DNA from: Massilia litorea
Lineage (GTDB): Bacteria > Pseudomonadota > Gammaproteobacteria > Burkholderiales > Burkholderiaceae_D
Direction of reading: 5' to 3'
NCBI RefSeq assembly: GCF_015101885.1
Contig: NZ_CP062941.1
Location: 2,418,001 to 2,482,000, forward strand
DNA length: 64,000 nucleotides
Shown in pieces: positions 1-7,508 of this stretch (within the stretch, counting starts at the first letter, position 1; every line of letters starts with the position of its first letter). Under the pieces are notes generated by a model that saw nothing but the letters and a program-made list of their open reading frames with translations, did not search any database and had not been told where the DNA came from. A program made the position numbers and the translations under genes.

Positions 1-9
1 AGGCGGCTA

Positions 10-1239
10 TCAGGCCAGTGGCTTGTTGATCGCCATGATCCAGTAGCGAGCCAGCTCGGCCGTACCTTCCTTGCCGCTGACGCCCTTCAGGGCGGTGATC
101 GCCTGCTGTTTCTTGCCCGCTGCCGCATAGGCTTCGCCCAGGCGCAGCTTGGCTTCGTCCGGGTAGCGCAGGCCGCCGGCCTTGATGGCGGTTTCCATCA
201 TCTTCAGGCCCTTGTCCGCCTGGCCTGCCTGCACCAGGCCGTAACCGAGGGCGACCAGGCCGTCGTTGTCCTTGGCAGCCGTGTATTCGGCTTCCGTGGC
301 AGCGGCATTTTTGTTCTGGTCAGCCAGGTTTTTCTCGGCCAGGTCCTTCAGGCGCTGGTGACGGGCAGCGTCGGGACCGGTGCCCAGGGCGCCAGCCTTG
401 TAGCCCTTGTCGATGATCTTCAGGGCTTCAGCCGGGGCCTTTGCCTGCAGCACGAGCTGCGACATCTCCATGAACTCGCTCGGCTTCTTCAGCAGGCCGT
501 TGGCCAGCTTCAGGCGGTAGAGGTCGACCGACAGGCGGCTCGAGAAGCCAGGCTTGCCTTGCACGCGGTTCAGCAGGTCATTCCAGTACTGGGCTTTCGG
601 GTAGTTCGCCGCCAGCTTTTCGATGGTGTTGACGTAGCCGGCCTTGTCGTTCTTCTTGAGCTGGATGTTGGCGAGCATGCCGAGCATGTCTTCGCTCATG
701 CGGCCGGACTGCTCGGCCTTGTGCAGCTCGGTTTCCAGGGCAGCGATATTGCCCTGCTTGTAATAGTTCTGCAGCAGGTAGGCGCGCAGTTTCGGATCGT
801 CGCCATTCTTGAGCTGGCGCTGGATGGCTTCGTTCGCCTTGTTCAGTTCGCCACCGCGCATGTAGATGCCGATCAGGCCTTCCGAGAACTGGCTGCGTTC
901 GGCTGCGGACAGCTTGCCCGAAGCGATCAGGGCCTCGAAAGCGTCGGCGGCGGTACCGTAGTCGCCGGCCGAGGAAGCGGCGGCAGCGCGCACGCGGTCG
1001 ATCAGGTAGCTTTCGTTTGGCGTCTTGCCGGGGACCTTGTCCGCTTCGCGCAGTTTTGCCAGGGCGTCCTTGTGCTTGCCCTGTTTCATCAGTGCCTGGG
1101 CTTCCTGCAGTCGCTTGCCGATTTCAGGGCGCATCGCTTCCGCCGCATGGGCAGGGGCCAGGCCGACGATGGGCGTTGCAGCGGTAAAACCAAGGGCGGC
1201 CAGTGCGAGGCCGAGGTGTGCGAGTCGGAATTTGCTCAT
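10..1239 (-). CDS. Secreted tetratricopeptide-repeat protein of the TonB/ExbBD operon
   Basis: The 409-residue product starts with a Sec signal peptide (MSKFRLAHLG..., cleavage probably after AHA near residue 32). The rest is a chain of degenerate TPR-like helical pairs rich in Ala, Leu and Lys, for example near residues 40-80 and 330-400, so it should be a periplasmic scaffold. It is the last gene of the leftward run tonB-exbB-exbD-exbD, beginning 70 bases after the second exbD. An AAGGA lies 10 bases before the ATG. Similar TPR proteins sit beside TonB systems in other Proteobacteria, which suggests an accessory role in energised uptake. The exact function is not known. The stop codon is 10 bases from the window edge. 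Confidence 0.85.
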   Translation of the reverse strand: MSKFRLAHLGLALAALGFTAATPIVGLAPAHAAEAMRPEIGKRLQEAQALMKQGKHKDALAKLREADKVPGKTPNESYLIDRVRAAAASSAGDYGTAADAFEALIASGKLSAAERSQFSEGLIGIYMRGGELNKANEAIQRQLKNGDDPKLRAYLLQNYYKQGNIAALETELHKAEQSGRMSEDMLGMLANIQLKKNDKAGYVNTIEKLAANYPKAQYWNDLLNRVQGKPGFSSRLSVDLYRLKLANGLLKKPSEFMEMSQLVLQAKAPAEALKIIDKGYKAGALGTGPDAARHQRLKDLAEKNLADQNKNAAATEAEYTAAKDNDGLVALGYGLVQAGQADKGLKMMETAIKAGGLRYPDEAKLRLGEAYAAAGKKQQAITALKGVSGKEGTAELARYWIMAINKPLA

Positions 1240-1309
1240 TCTATGGAAATCCTTCTTTGAAAATGGACACGGCAGGGAAACCCTGCCGTGTTGGTCAAGT
1301 CTGGTGCGG

Positions 1310-1741
1310 TTACTGGAACTGCTCGTTACCGACCATGCCGATCTTCGTGACGCCGAGACGTTGGGCCGTTGCCATCACACCGGCAACCACCTTGTACTCG
1401 ACCAGCTTGTTCGGACGCAGGTGCACTTCCGGCTGGTCTGGCTGCGAAGCCACTTCATTCATCTTCGCTTCCAGCGTCGGGCGATCAGGGATTGCCTGGC
1501 CGTCCCAGAGGATGGTGCCATCGAAGTCGACGTCGATCGTGACGACGCGCGGCTCTTCAGTCTTTGGCGGTGGGGTACCCACCGGCATGTTCAGATTGAC
1601 CGCGTGGTTTTGCTTCGGAATCGTGATAATCAACATGATGATCAAGACCAACAGAACGTCGATCAAGGGCGTCATGTTCATTTCCATCATCGGTTCCGGA
1701 TCGGCTCCTTTGGCGGAGCCTGAACCTACGTTCATACCCAT
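1310..1741 (-). CDS. exbD: ExbD/TolR-family biopolymer transport protein (second copy)
   Basis: A 143-residue ExbD homologue with one N-terminal membrane helix (about residues 23-43, PLIDVLLVLIIMLIITIP) and a periplasmic domain. It carries the conserved Asp of the helix (PLID), which conducts protons in the ExbBD motor that energises TonB. I chose the ATG at 1741 over the upstream ATG at 1810. The 1741 start has AGGA six bases upstream, and its N-terminus (MGMNVGS) mirrors that of the preceding copy (MAMSVGS). The longer frame would begin inside a TAATG overlap with the first exbD stop. Two ExbD copies per operon are known in Xanthomonas-type tonB clusters. Confidence 0.9.
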   Translation of the reverse strand: MGMNVGSGSAKGADPEPMMEMNMTPLIDVLLVLIIMLIITIPKQNHAVNLNMPVGTPPPKTEEPRVVTIDVDFDGTILWDGQAIPDRPTLEAKMNEVASQPDQPEVHLRPNKLVEYKVVAGVMATAQRLGVTKIGMVGNEQFQ

Positions 1742-1809
1742 GGTGTTTCCTTTTTTAATGACTGGTGCAAGGTGCGGTGCCGGGGTTGAATCCGGCACCG
1801 CGACTGACA

Positions 1810-2238
1810 TTAGTTCTTGTCAGGTGGTTCGATCACGAACCCGACCTTTTGCACACCAGCACGTTGTGCCGTGTAGATCACCCGACCGATTGCCTCGTAA
1901 CGGGTCGCCTGGTCGCCACGCACCTTGACTGCAGGCTGTGGCAGTTTGACCGACTGCTCCGCAAAGAACTTGAACAATTCGTCCGTGTTCTGGATGCGGC
2001 GCTGGTTCCAGTACATCTCGCCGTCTTTGTTGACGGTGATGTTGATGTCTTCCGGCGCGGTCTTGGCAACCTGGTTCGTTTCCGCCGGCAGATTAACCGT
2101 CTGCAGCTTCAGCACGACCGGGCTGGTGATCAGGAAGATGATCAGGAGAACCAACATGATGTCGACGAGCGGCGTCGTGTTGATCTCTGACATCACGGCA
2201 TCATCATCTCCGCTATCGGAGCCGACACTCATTGCCAT
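1810..2238 (-). CDS. exbD: ExbD/TolR-family biopolymer transport protein (first copy)
   Basis: A 142-residue ExbD homologue. A short cytoplasmic tail (SVGSDSGDDDAVMSEIN) precedes a single membrane helix with the proton-path Asp (TPLVDIMLVLLIIFLI, about residues 22-42). A periplasmic domain follows, ending in the typical AGVQKVGFV strand. The gene starts three bases after the exbB stop, so the two are translationally coupled. With ExbB it should form the inner-membrane motor that drives TonB. It resembles the next gene but is clearly divergent in the periplasmic part, so the copies are not a recent duplication. Confidence 0.92.
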   Translation of the reverse strand: MAMSVGSDSGDDDAVMSEINTTPLVDIMLVLLIIFLITSPVVLKLQTVNLPAETNQVAKTAPEDINITVNKDGEMYWNQRRIQNTDELFKFFAEQSVKLPQPAVKVRGDQATRYEAIGRVIYTAQRAGVQKVGFVIEPPDKN

Positions 2239-2241
2239 GAT

Positions 2242-3174
2242 TTATCCAATCTTTTTAGCGCCGGTAGCAGCACGGGCAGCTTCCGAGGTCGACATGGCGC
2301 CCGAAACCAGGACCGAGTGCACGTCGGCGCTGAACGAACGGACATCTTCCATTGCCGACTTGTTGCGGCGGACCAGCCAGTTGTAACCCAGAACGGCAGG
2401 AACGGCGACGAACAGACCGAAGGCGGTCATGATCAGCGCTTCACCGACTGGACCTGCGACCTTGTCGATCGATGCGTTACCCGACATACCGATGTTGGTC
2501 AGTGCGTTGTAGATGCCCCAGACGGTACCGAACAGACCGATGAACGGCGAGGTCGAACCGACGGTTGCCAGGAACGACAGGCCATCCTGCAGGCGCGACT
2601 GGACGCGGTCCACGGCGCGCTGAACTTGCATCGTCACCCAGGTCGACAGGTCGATCTGCTCGAGCAGGGCGCCATCGTGGTGCTGGGTTGCCTTGGTGCC
2701 GGTTTCAGCGATGAAGCGGAATGGCGAACCTTCTTTCAGCGCAGCCGAACCGGCAGCGATCGAGTTGGCTTTCCAGAACTTCTGCGACACTTCTTTCGAC
2801 TGGCGCATGATCTTCGACTGGTCGATCAGCTTGGTGATGATGATGTACCACGAGCCCATCGACATCAGCGACAGGATGATGATGGTGCCCTTGTTGACGA
2901 AGTCGCCTTCTGCCCACATGGCCGAGAAGCCGTACGGGTTCTTGACTTCTTCTTTTGCACCGGCGGCGGCCGGAGCGGCTGCGCCTTCGGCTGCAGGTGC
3001 AGCGGCTGCTGCGTCAGCGGCCGGAGCGGCTGCTGCGTCTGCCGGTGCGGCGGCGGCCGGAGCTGCCTCCTTCGGTGCGTCAGCGAAGGCTGGTGCCGAG
3101 ACCAGGGCCGATGCCGCCGTAACCGAGAACAGGACAGCCGCCAGGACAGCGGACAAACGGGTATTCTTAAACAT
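2242..3174 (-). CDS. exbB: ExbB/TolQ/MotA-family proton channel protein
   Basis: A 310-residue ExbB homologue. The N-terminus is a signal-peptide-like segment (MFKNTRLSAVLAAVLF...AFA), followed by an Ala/Pro-rich linker of about 60 residues. The MotA/TolQ/ExbB domain follows: a first helix near residues 100-120 and the conserved block GSTSPFIGLFGTVWGI and the last helices near residues 200-275. The ATG at 3174 is preceded by GGAGG at a good distance. An in-frame start further upstream (3222) would spoil the signal peptide. With ExbD it forms the stator that passes proton-motive force to TonB. The extended periplasmic N-terminus occurs in long-form ExbBs of Proteobacteria. Confidence 0.93.
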   Translation of the reverse strand: MFKNTRLSAVLAAVLFSVTAASALVSAPAFADAPKEAAPAAAAPADAAAAPAADAAAAAPAAEGAAAPAAAGAKEEVKNPYGFSAMWAEGDFVNKGTIIILSLMSMGSWYIIITKLIDQSKIMRQSKEVSQKFWKANSIAAGSAALKEGSPFRFIAETGTKATQHHDGALLEQIDLSTWVTMQVQRAVDRVQSRLQDGLSFLATVGSTSPFIGLFGTVWGIYNALTNIGMSGNASIDKVAGPVGEALIMTAFGLFVAVPAVLGYNWLVRRNKSAMEDVRSFSADVHSVLVSGAMSTSEAARAATGAKKIG

Positions 3175-3258
3175 GCTTCCTCCAGAAATATAAAAATAGA
3201 CAGTTCGCTGATCTAAAGACAACGAAAATCACTGTTGTGAGACGATCTTCTGTCTCGG

Positions 3259-3921
3259 TTATTGGTCCAGCGACCAGACGTACTCGACTGAGGTCCATGC
3301 CTGTTCAGGCTGACCGTTGACCATTGCCGGTTTGAAGCGGCACTTGCCAATCGCAGCCTGCGCTGCACGGTCCAGGTCACGCGAGCCACTCGATTTCGCG
3401 ATCTTGGACTCAACCATCCGGCCGTCGACGCCGATCAGGAACTGAATTACCGACTTGCCTTCTTCTTCGTTACGTGCCGAAGCTTTCGGGTATTCCGGCT
3501 TGGCGCAGGTGCTGAAGTCCGCGACTGCAGCGGTACGGCTAGGGCCGGCTGGTGCTGCGGCCGGAGCCGGTGGCGCCGGGGGCGCCGGTGGAGCCAGGCT
3601 GGTGGTCGGAGGCGGCGTGTTCGTCGCGGCAGAAATCGTGTTCTGCGGCGGCGGCGGCTGCTGCACCTGCACCTCGACCGGCGGAATGAATGGAGGCGGT
3701 GGGGCCTTCATTTCCGGCGGTGGCGGCGGTGGAGGAGTCTCCGGTGGCGGCGGTGGCTTCACCTCTTCGATCAACTTCGTTTCCACTGCTTCCTGCACCT
3801 TCGAAATCACCTTCGTACCGAGACCATTGATGATCCCCCAGGCGACCAGGACGTGCAACAGGACCACAATGGTGATACCAGTGAGATTCTTCCCCGGTTC
3901 CTTCTCATGTGAAAAATTCAT
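3259..3921 (-). CDS. tonB: TonB energy-transducing protein
   Basis: A 220-residue TonB: cytoplasmic N-terminus, one membrane helix (about residues 13-35, GITIVVLLHVLVAWGII), a long proline-rich periplasmic linker with PPPPPE-type runs (about 55-110), and a C-terminal TonB domain (about 140-220). That domain holds the characteristic YPKASARNEEEG and CRFKPAMVNGQP segments and binds TonB boxes of outer-membrane receptors. The ATG at 3921 has GGAG nine bases upstream; a TTG seven codons earlier is open but less likely. It is the first gene of the operon. A TATAAT box lies about 90 bases upstream. Confidence 0.93.
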   Translation of the reverse strand: MNFSHEKEPGKNLTGITIVVLLHVLVAWGIINGLGTKVISKVQEAVETKLIEEVKPPPPPETPPPPPPPEMKAPPPPFIPPVEVQVQQPPPPQNTISAATNTPPPTTSLAPPAPPAPPAPAAAPAGPSRTAAVADFSTCAKPEYPKASARNEEEGKSVIQFLIGVDGRMVESKIAKSSGSRDLDRAAQAAIGKCRFKPAMVNGQPEQAWTSVEYVWSLDQ

Positions 3922-4010
3922 GCCTGCTTTCTCCAATACCAACTCTTTTTGTTGCTACTAAACCCTCAAAACACGACGAAAAAACAAGGCCGCATCCGGG
4001 ACATCGGCGA

Positions 4011-4039
4011 ATTATACCTACGAATTCTTTTTTGCACAG
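4011..4039 (-). promoter_or_regulatory. Candidate promoter of the tonB operon
   Basis: Reading leftward, a perfect TATAAT lies at 4016-4011, 17 bases after a poor -35 (CTGTGC at 4039-4034). It is in an AT-rich stretch about 90 bases before the tonB ATG. The -10 is convincing; the weak -35 suggests an activator, or a different start site. Confidence 0.4.
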
Positions 4040-4205
4040 GTATTTTTGAGCCCGGAAAATGGGCCTAAACCCCTGTAAAAACAGGCAATACTGCTCATCC
4101 GGACGCACCGCCGCTGTGCAAAAATGCGCAGGAAAATCCTATATAAAATTACAACTTTACAGCTTGCTATGCTCGTACTGTGGAAGATCTTGAAAGAACT
4201 AGCCT

Positions 4206-4298
4206 TTTGCCAAATATTGCATGCCGATTTTGCCGAATGGCAAATATCATATAGTGCAATGCTCAGCTTTTTGCAAACTATAGCCAGTTTTGGCAAAC
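4206..4298. promoter_or_regulatory. Cluster of TTTGCC/GGCAAA motifs, possible operator array
   Basis: Several related sites lie within 93 bases: TTTGCCAAATATTGC at 4206, the perfect palindrome TTTGCC-GAAT-GGCAAA at 4229-4244, TTTTTGCAAAC at 4268 and GTTTTGGCAAAC at 4287. Repetition of a half-site inside an AT-rich stretch upstream of tonB suggests a regulator-binding region. The regulator is not identified. Confidence 0.4.
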
Positions 4299-4486
4299 GC
4301 GAGCGTTCGCCAGCTAACAGAACTGTAATGACAACGGGGCTGGGAGTATGACTGGAAGTGATGGCATGCCGCTGAGTCGCTATATCTTGACCTGCATCAG
4401 CGGGGGAGGGTGCCTCCAGGCAAGATCCGGGGATGGATGCTGCCTGGAGGAGCAGTGACGCACTCGGCGAGTGCGCCGGGGTGCGA

Positions 4487-6010
4487 TCAGCGGTGGCGCT
4501 TCTCGCGCCGGCAGTCGAGGAAACTGACGACGTGGCCGGTGGAATCGACCGTTTCGAGCCGGACGTCGAAGCCCCACAGCCGCGCTACGTGCTTGAGCAC
4601 TTCCTGGGCCTGGCCGTTGAGTGGACGGCGCTGGAACTGGGTATGGCGCAGGGTCAGGGCGCGGTCGTCGCGCGTATTGACTTGCCAGACCTGGATGTTC
4701 GGCTCGCGGTTGCCGATGTTGTACTGCTCGGCCAGCTGCTGGCGAACGTAGCGGTAGCCGGCTTCGTCGTGGATGGCGGAGATGGTCAGCTTGTCGCTGC
4801 GGTCATCGTCGAGCACGGCGAAGAAGTGGAAGTCGCGGATCAGCTTGGGCGACAGGTACTGGGCGATGAAGCTCTCGTCCTTGAAGTTGCGCATCGCAAA
4901 ATCGAGCGTCTTGATCCAGTCGCTGCCGGCCATGTCCGGGAACCAGGCCCGGTCTTCCTCGGTCGGGTTCTCGCAGATGCGCCGGATGTCGCTCATCATC
5001 GCGAAGCCGAGCGCGTAGGGATTGATGCCGCTGTAATAGGGGCTGGTCGCTGCCGGCTGGTAGACGACGTTGGTATGGCTTTGCAGGAACTCGAGCATGA
5101 ACCCGTCGCCGACGATGCCCTCTTTATATAGTTCCTGCAGAATCGTGTAATGCCAGAAGGTCGCCCAGCCCTCGTTCATGACCTGGGTCTGGCGCTGCGG
5201 ATAAAAATACTGCGAGATCTTGCGCGTGATGCGCACCAGTTCGCGCTGCCAGGGTTCGAGCAGCGGTGCGTACTTCTCTATGAAGTACAGCAGGTTTTCC
5301 TCGGGCTCGGGCGGGAAGCGCGGCGGCGGGGCGTTGCGTTCTTCTTCCTCGCGCCGCGGGACGGTACGCCACAGGGCGTTCACCTGCGACTGGGCATACT
5401 CTTCGCGTTCCTTCTGGCGCGCCGCTTCCTGCGCCACCGAGAGTTTGGCGGGACGTTTATAACGGTCGACCCCGTAGTTCTGGATCGCATGGCAGGAGTC
5501 GAGCAGGTCCTCCACCGCATCGATGCCGTAGCGCTGCTCGCACTCGGCGATGTAATTCTTGGCAAACACCATGTAATCGACGATCGCCTCGGCGTCGGTC
5601 CAGGTGCGGAACAGGTAATTGCCCTTAAAGAAGGAATTGTGGCCGTAGGCGGCGTGGGCGATGACCAGCGCCTGCATCGTCAGGCTGTTTTCCTCCATCA
5701 GGTAGGCGATGCAGGGATCGGAATTGATGACGATCTCGTAGGCCAGGCCCATCTGGCCGCGCTTGTAGCTCTTTTCGGTCGACAGGAAGTGTTTGCCGAA
5801 GGACCAGTGGTTATAGGACACCGGCATGCCGACCGAGGTGTAGGCATCCATCATCTGCTCGGCGGTAATGATCTCGAGCTGGTTGGGGTAGGTGTCGAGG
5901 CCGAATTTTTTGGCCACGCGGCGAATTTCCTCGTGCGCCTGCTCGATCAGGTCGAAGGTCCACTCCGACTGTTCGGGCAGGGCGCGCGGATTGGTGCGGT
6001 CGTCTGGCAT
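4487..6010 (-). CDS. SpoVR family protein
   Basis: A 507-residue SpoVR/YcgB homologue recognised by its N-terminus (WTFDLIEQAHEEIRRVAKKF; YPNQLEIITAEQMMDAY) and the central MNEGWATFWHYTILQELY block, features of this highly conserved family. The biochemical role is unknown; in Bacillus SpoVR affects spore cortex formation, and enteric YcgB is a stress-induced protein. It is the last gene of the leftward set prkA, DUF444, spoVR, starting 16 bases after the DUF444 stop. This trio is conserved in many Proteobacteria and is linked to starvation responses. The length is normal for the family. The ribosome site before the ATG is weak, so coupling to the upstream gene is likely. Confidence 0.93.
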   Translation of the reverse strand: MPDDRTNPRALPEQSEWTFDLIEQAHEEIRRVAKKFGLDTYPNQLEIITAEQMMDAYTSVGMPVSYNHWSFGKHFLSTEKSYKRGQMGLAYEIVINSDPCIAYLMEENSLTMQALVIAHAAYGHNSFFKGNYLFRTWTDAEAIVDYMVFAKNYIAECEQRYGIDAVEDLLDSCHAIQNYGVDRYKRPAKLSVAQEAARQKEREEYAQSQVNALWRTVPRREEEERNAPPPRFPPEPEENLLYFIEKYAPLLEPWQRELVRITRKISQYFYPQRQTQVMNEGWATFWHYTILQELYKEGIVGDGFMLEFLQSHTNVVYQPAATSPYYSGINPYALGFAMMSDIRRICENPTEEDRAWFPDMAGSDWIKTLDFAMRNFKDESFIAQYLSPKLIRDFHFFAVLDDDRSDKLTISAIHDEAGYRYVRQQLAEQYNIGNREPNIQVWQVNTRDDRALTLRHTQFQRRPLNGQAQEVLKHVARLWGFDVRLETVDSTGHVVSFLDCRREKRHR

Positions 6011-6026
6011 ATGCGTGCCTATCGGG

Positions 6027-7298
6027 TTACTTGGGCTGCTTTTTGAACAGCTCGCGGAAGACCGGGTAGATGTCGGCCGGCGTCACGATCTTCTGCATGG
6101 CGAAGTTGGCGTGGTGCGCGGCGACCTCGGTGTATTGCTCCCACAGGTTCTGCGGCGGCCCGTCGGTGATTTCGACATAGGTGTAGTACTGCACCTTCGG
6201 CATGATGCCGTTGTTCAGTAGCTGCTTGCACAGTACCGAGTCGTTGTCCCAGTTGTCGCCGTCCGAGGCCTGGGCGACGTAGGCGTTCCAGTCGGAACTC
6301 GAGTAGCGCTCGGCGATCACCTTCTGCAGCAGGTGCAGGGCCGAGGACACGACGGTGCCGCCGGACTCGCGCGAGTGGAAGAATTCGTCCTCGTCGACTT
6401 CGGCCGCGGCCGTGTGGTGGCGGATGAAGACGACGTCGATGCGCTCGTAGACGCGTTTGAGGAAAAGATACAGCAGGATGAAGAAACGCTTGGCGGTGTC
6501 CTTGCGCGTTTCGTCCATCGAGCCGGACACGTCCATGACGCAGAACATCACGGCCTGGGTGCTGGGCTTCGGCACCTTGATGCGGTTGCTGTAGCGCAGG
6601 TCGAACGGATCGATGAAGGGAATCGCGTTGATGCGCGTATGCAGGTGGTGGATTTTTTTCCTGATCTCGACGACGCGCGGGTCGTCCTCGGGCACCTCGG
6701 CGTCGAACAGCGCTTCAAGCTCCTGCTGCAGCTCGCTCGCTGCCCGGCGGCTGGGACCGCCCACCGCGATGCGCCGCCCGAGCGCGCCGCGCAGCGAACG
6801 CAGCACGTGGATGTTGGACGGCGTGCCCGACACGTTGTAGCCGGCGCGCTGGGTTTTGAAATCGATCGTCTGCGTGAGCTGGGTCTTGACCATGTTCGGC
6901 AGCTCGAGGTCTTCGAAGAAGTAATTCATGAATTCTTCGCGCGAGAGCTCGAAGATGAAATCGTCCTCGCTGGTCTGTTCGCTGTTGCCGGCGCGGCCGC
7001 GGCCGGAACCGCCGCCGCCGCTGCGCGGACGGTTGAACTGGTCGCCTTTCTGGTATTCGGTATTGCCAGGGTTAATGGTTTCCCACACGCCGCCATGGGC
7101 GTGGCCGAAATGCGGTTCGTTGACGTCCTTGACGGGGATCGAGACTTTTTCGCCGTTCTCGATGTCGGTGATCGAGCGGCCCTTGATCGCGCGGCCGACC
7201 GCATCCTTGATTTGCGCCTTGTAGCGGCGCAGGAAGCGTTCACGGTTCACCGCGGACTTGTTCTTGCCCTGCAAGCGTCGGTCGATGAGGTAAGTCAA
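6027..7298 (-). CDS. DUF444 family protein (YeaH/YhbH type, VWA-like)
   Basis: A 423-residue YeaH/YhbH homologue. The N-terminal half carries basic RFLRRYK... and Gly/Arg-rich linker sequence (about residues 80-107). The C-terminal half has a von Willebrand A-like core with a MIDAS-like motif DVSGSMDET (about 254-262). The start is a TTG at 7298 with AGGAGG six bases upstream. An ATG at 7303 is out of frame and gives only Met-Phe-stop, so the TTG is needed. It lies between prkA and spoVR; in Escherichia coli yeaH is cotranscribed with the PrkA homologue yeaG under nitrogen and stationary-phase stress. The molecular role is unknown. Confidence 0.92.
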   Translation of the reverse strand: MTYLIDRRLQGKNKSAVNRERFLRRYKAQIKDAVGRAIKGRSITDIENGEKVSIPVKDVNEPHFGHAHGGVWETINPGNTEYQKGDQFNRPRSGGGGSGRGRAGNSEQTSEDDFIFELSREEFMNYFFEDLELPNMVKTQLTQTIDFKTQRAGYNVSGTPSNIHVLRSLRGALGRRIAVGGPSRRAASELQQELEALFDAEVPEDDPRVVEIRKKIHHLHTRINAIPFIDPFDLRYSNRIKVPKPSTQAVMFCVMDVSGSMDETRKDTAKRFFILLYLFLKRVYERIDVVFIRHHTAAAEVDEDEFFHSRESGGTVVSSALHLLQKVIAERYSSSDWNAYVAQASDGDNWDNDSVLCKQLLNNGIMPKVQYYTYVEITDGPPQNLWEQYTEVAAHHANFAMQKIVTPADIYPVFRELFKKQPK

Positions 7299-7324
7299 AA
7301 CATGCCTCCTGTTAAAACCGCGGC

Positions 7325-7346
7325 GGACCGCAATCTGCCGCGGTCC
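7325..7346 (-). other. Hairpin between prkA and the DUF444 gene
   Basis: A 7-base-pair stem (GGACCGC 7325-7331, GCGGTCC 7340-7346) followed on the minus strand by CGCCGCGGTTTTAAC just before the DUF444 ribosome site. It could partially terminate or stabilise the prkA message. The T-run is short. Confidence 0.3.
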
Positions 7347-7508
7347 CCCTATCTTAATACGCAGCGTGCATAAGCGGGGTGCGCACGTCTGGCAGGGTAG
7401 TCGAAATTGCGCCGGAGGGCACGCAACGTACCGTTTTGCGGACGGCCGATGCCGGCAGTCGGGGCGGCGGCCGGCCTACCCATCCGGACGCGCCGCCGGT
7501 GCCGCCTG

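Larger units (their letters stand above)
3922..4486. other. AT-rich intergenic region between tonB and spoVR
   Basis: 565 bases with no convincing gene; the short open frames have no ribosome site or family resemblance. About 4010-4330 is markedly richer in A and T than its surroundings and holds the tonB promoter and several TTTGCC/GGCAAA motifs (listed separately). The 4380-4486 part, just after spoVR ends, is GC-rich again. It contains a 9-base inverted repeat (CCTCCAGGC at 4413-4421, GCCTGGAGG at 4442-4450) and a 7-base-pair hairpin (CGCACTC/GAGTGCG at 4459-4475) without a T-run, possibly the 3' end of the spoVR transcript. Confidence 0.6.
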
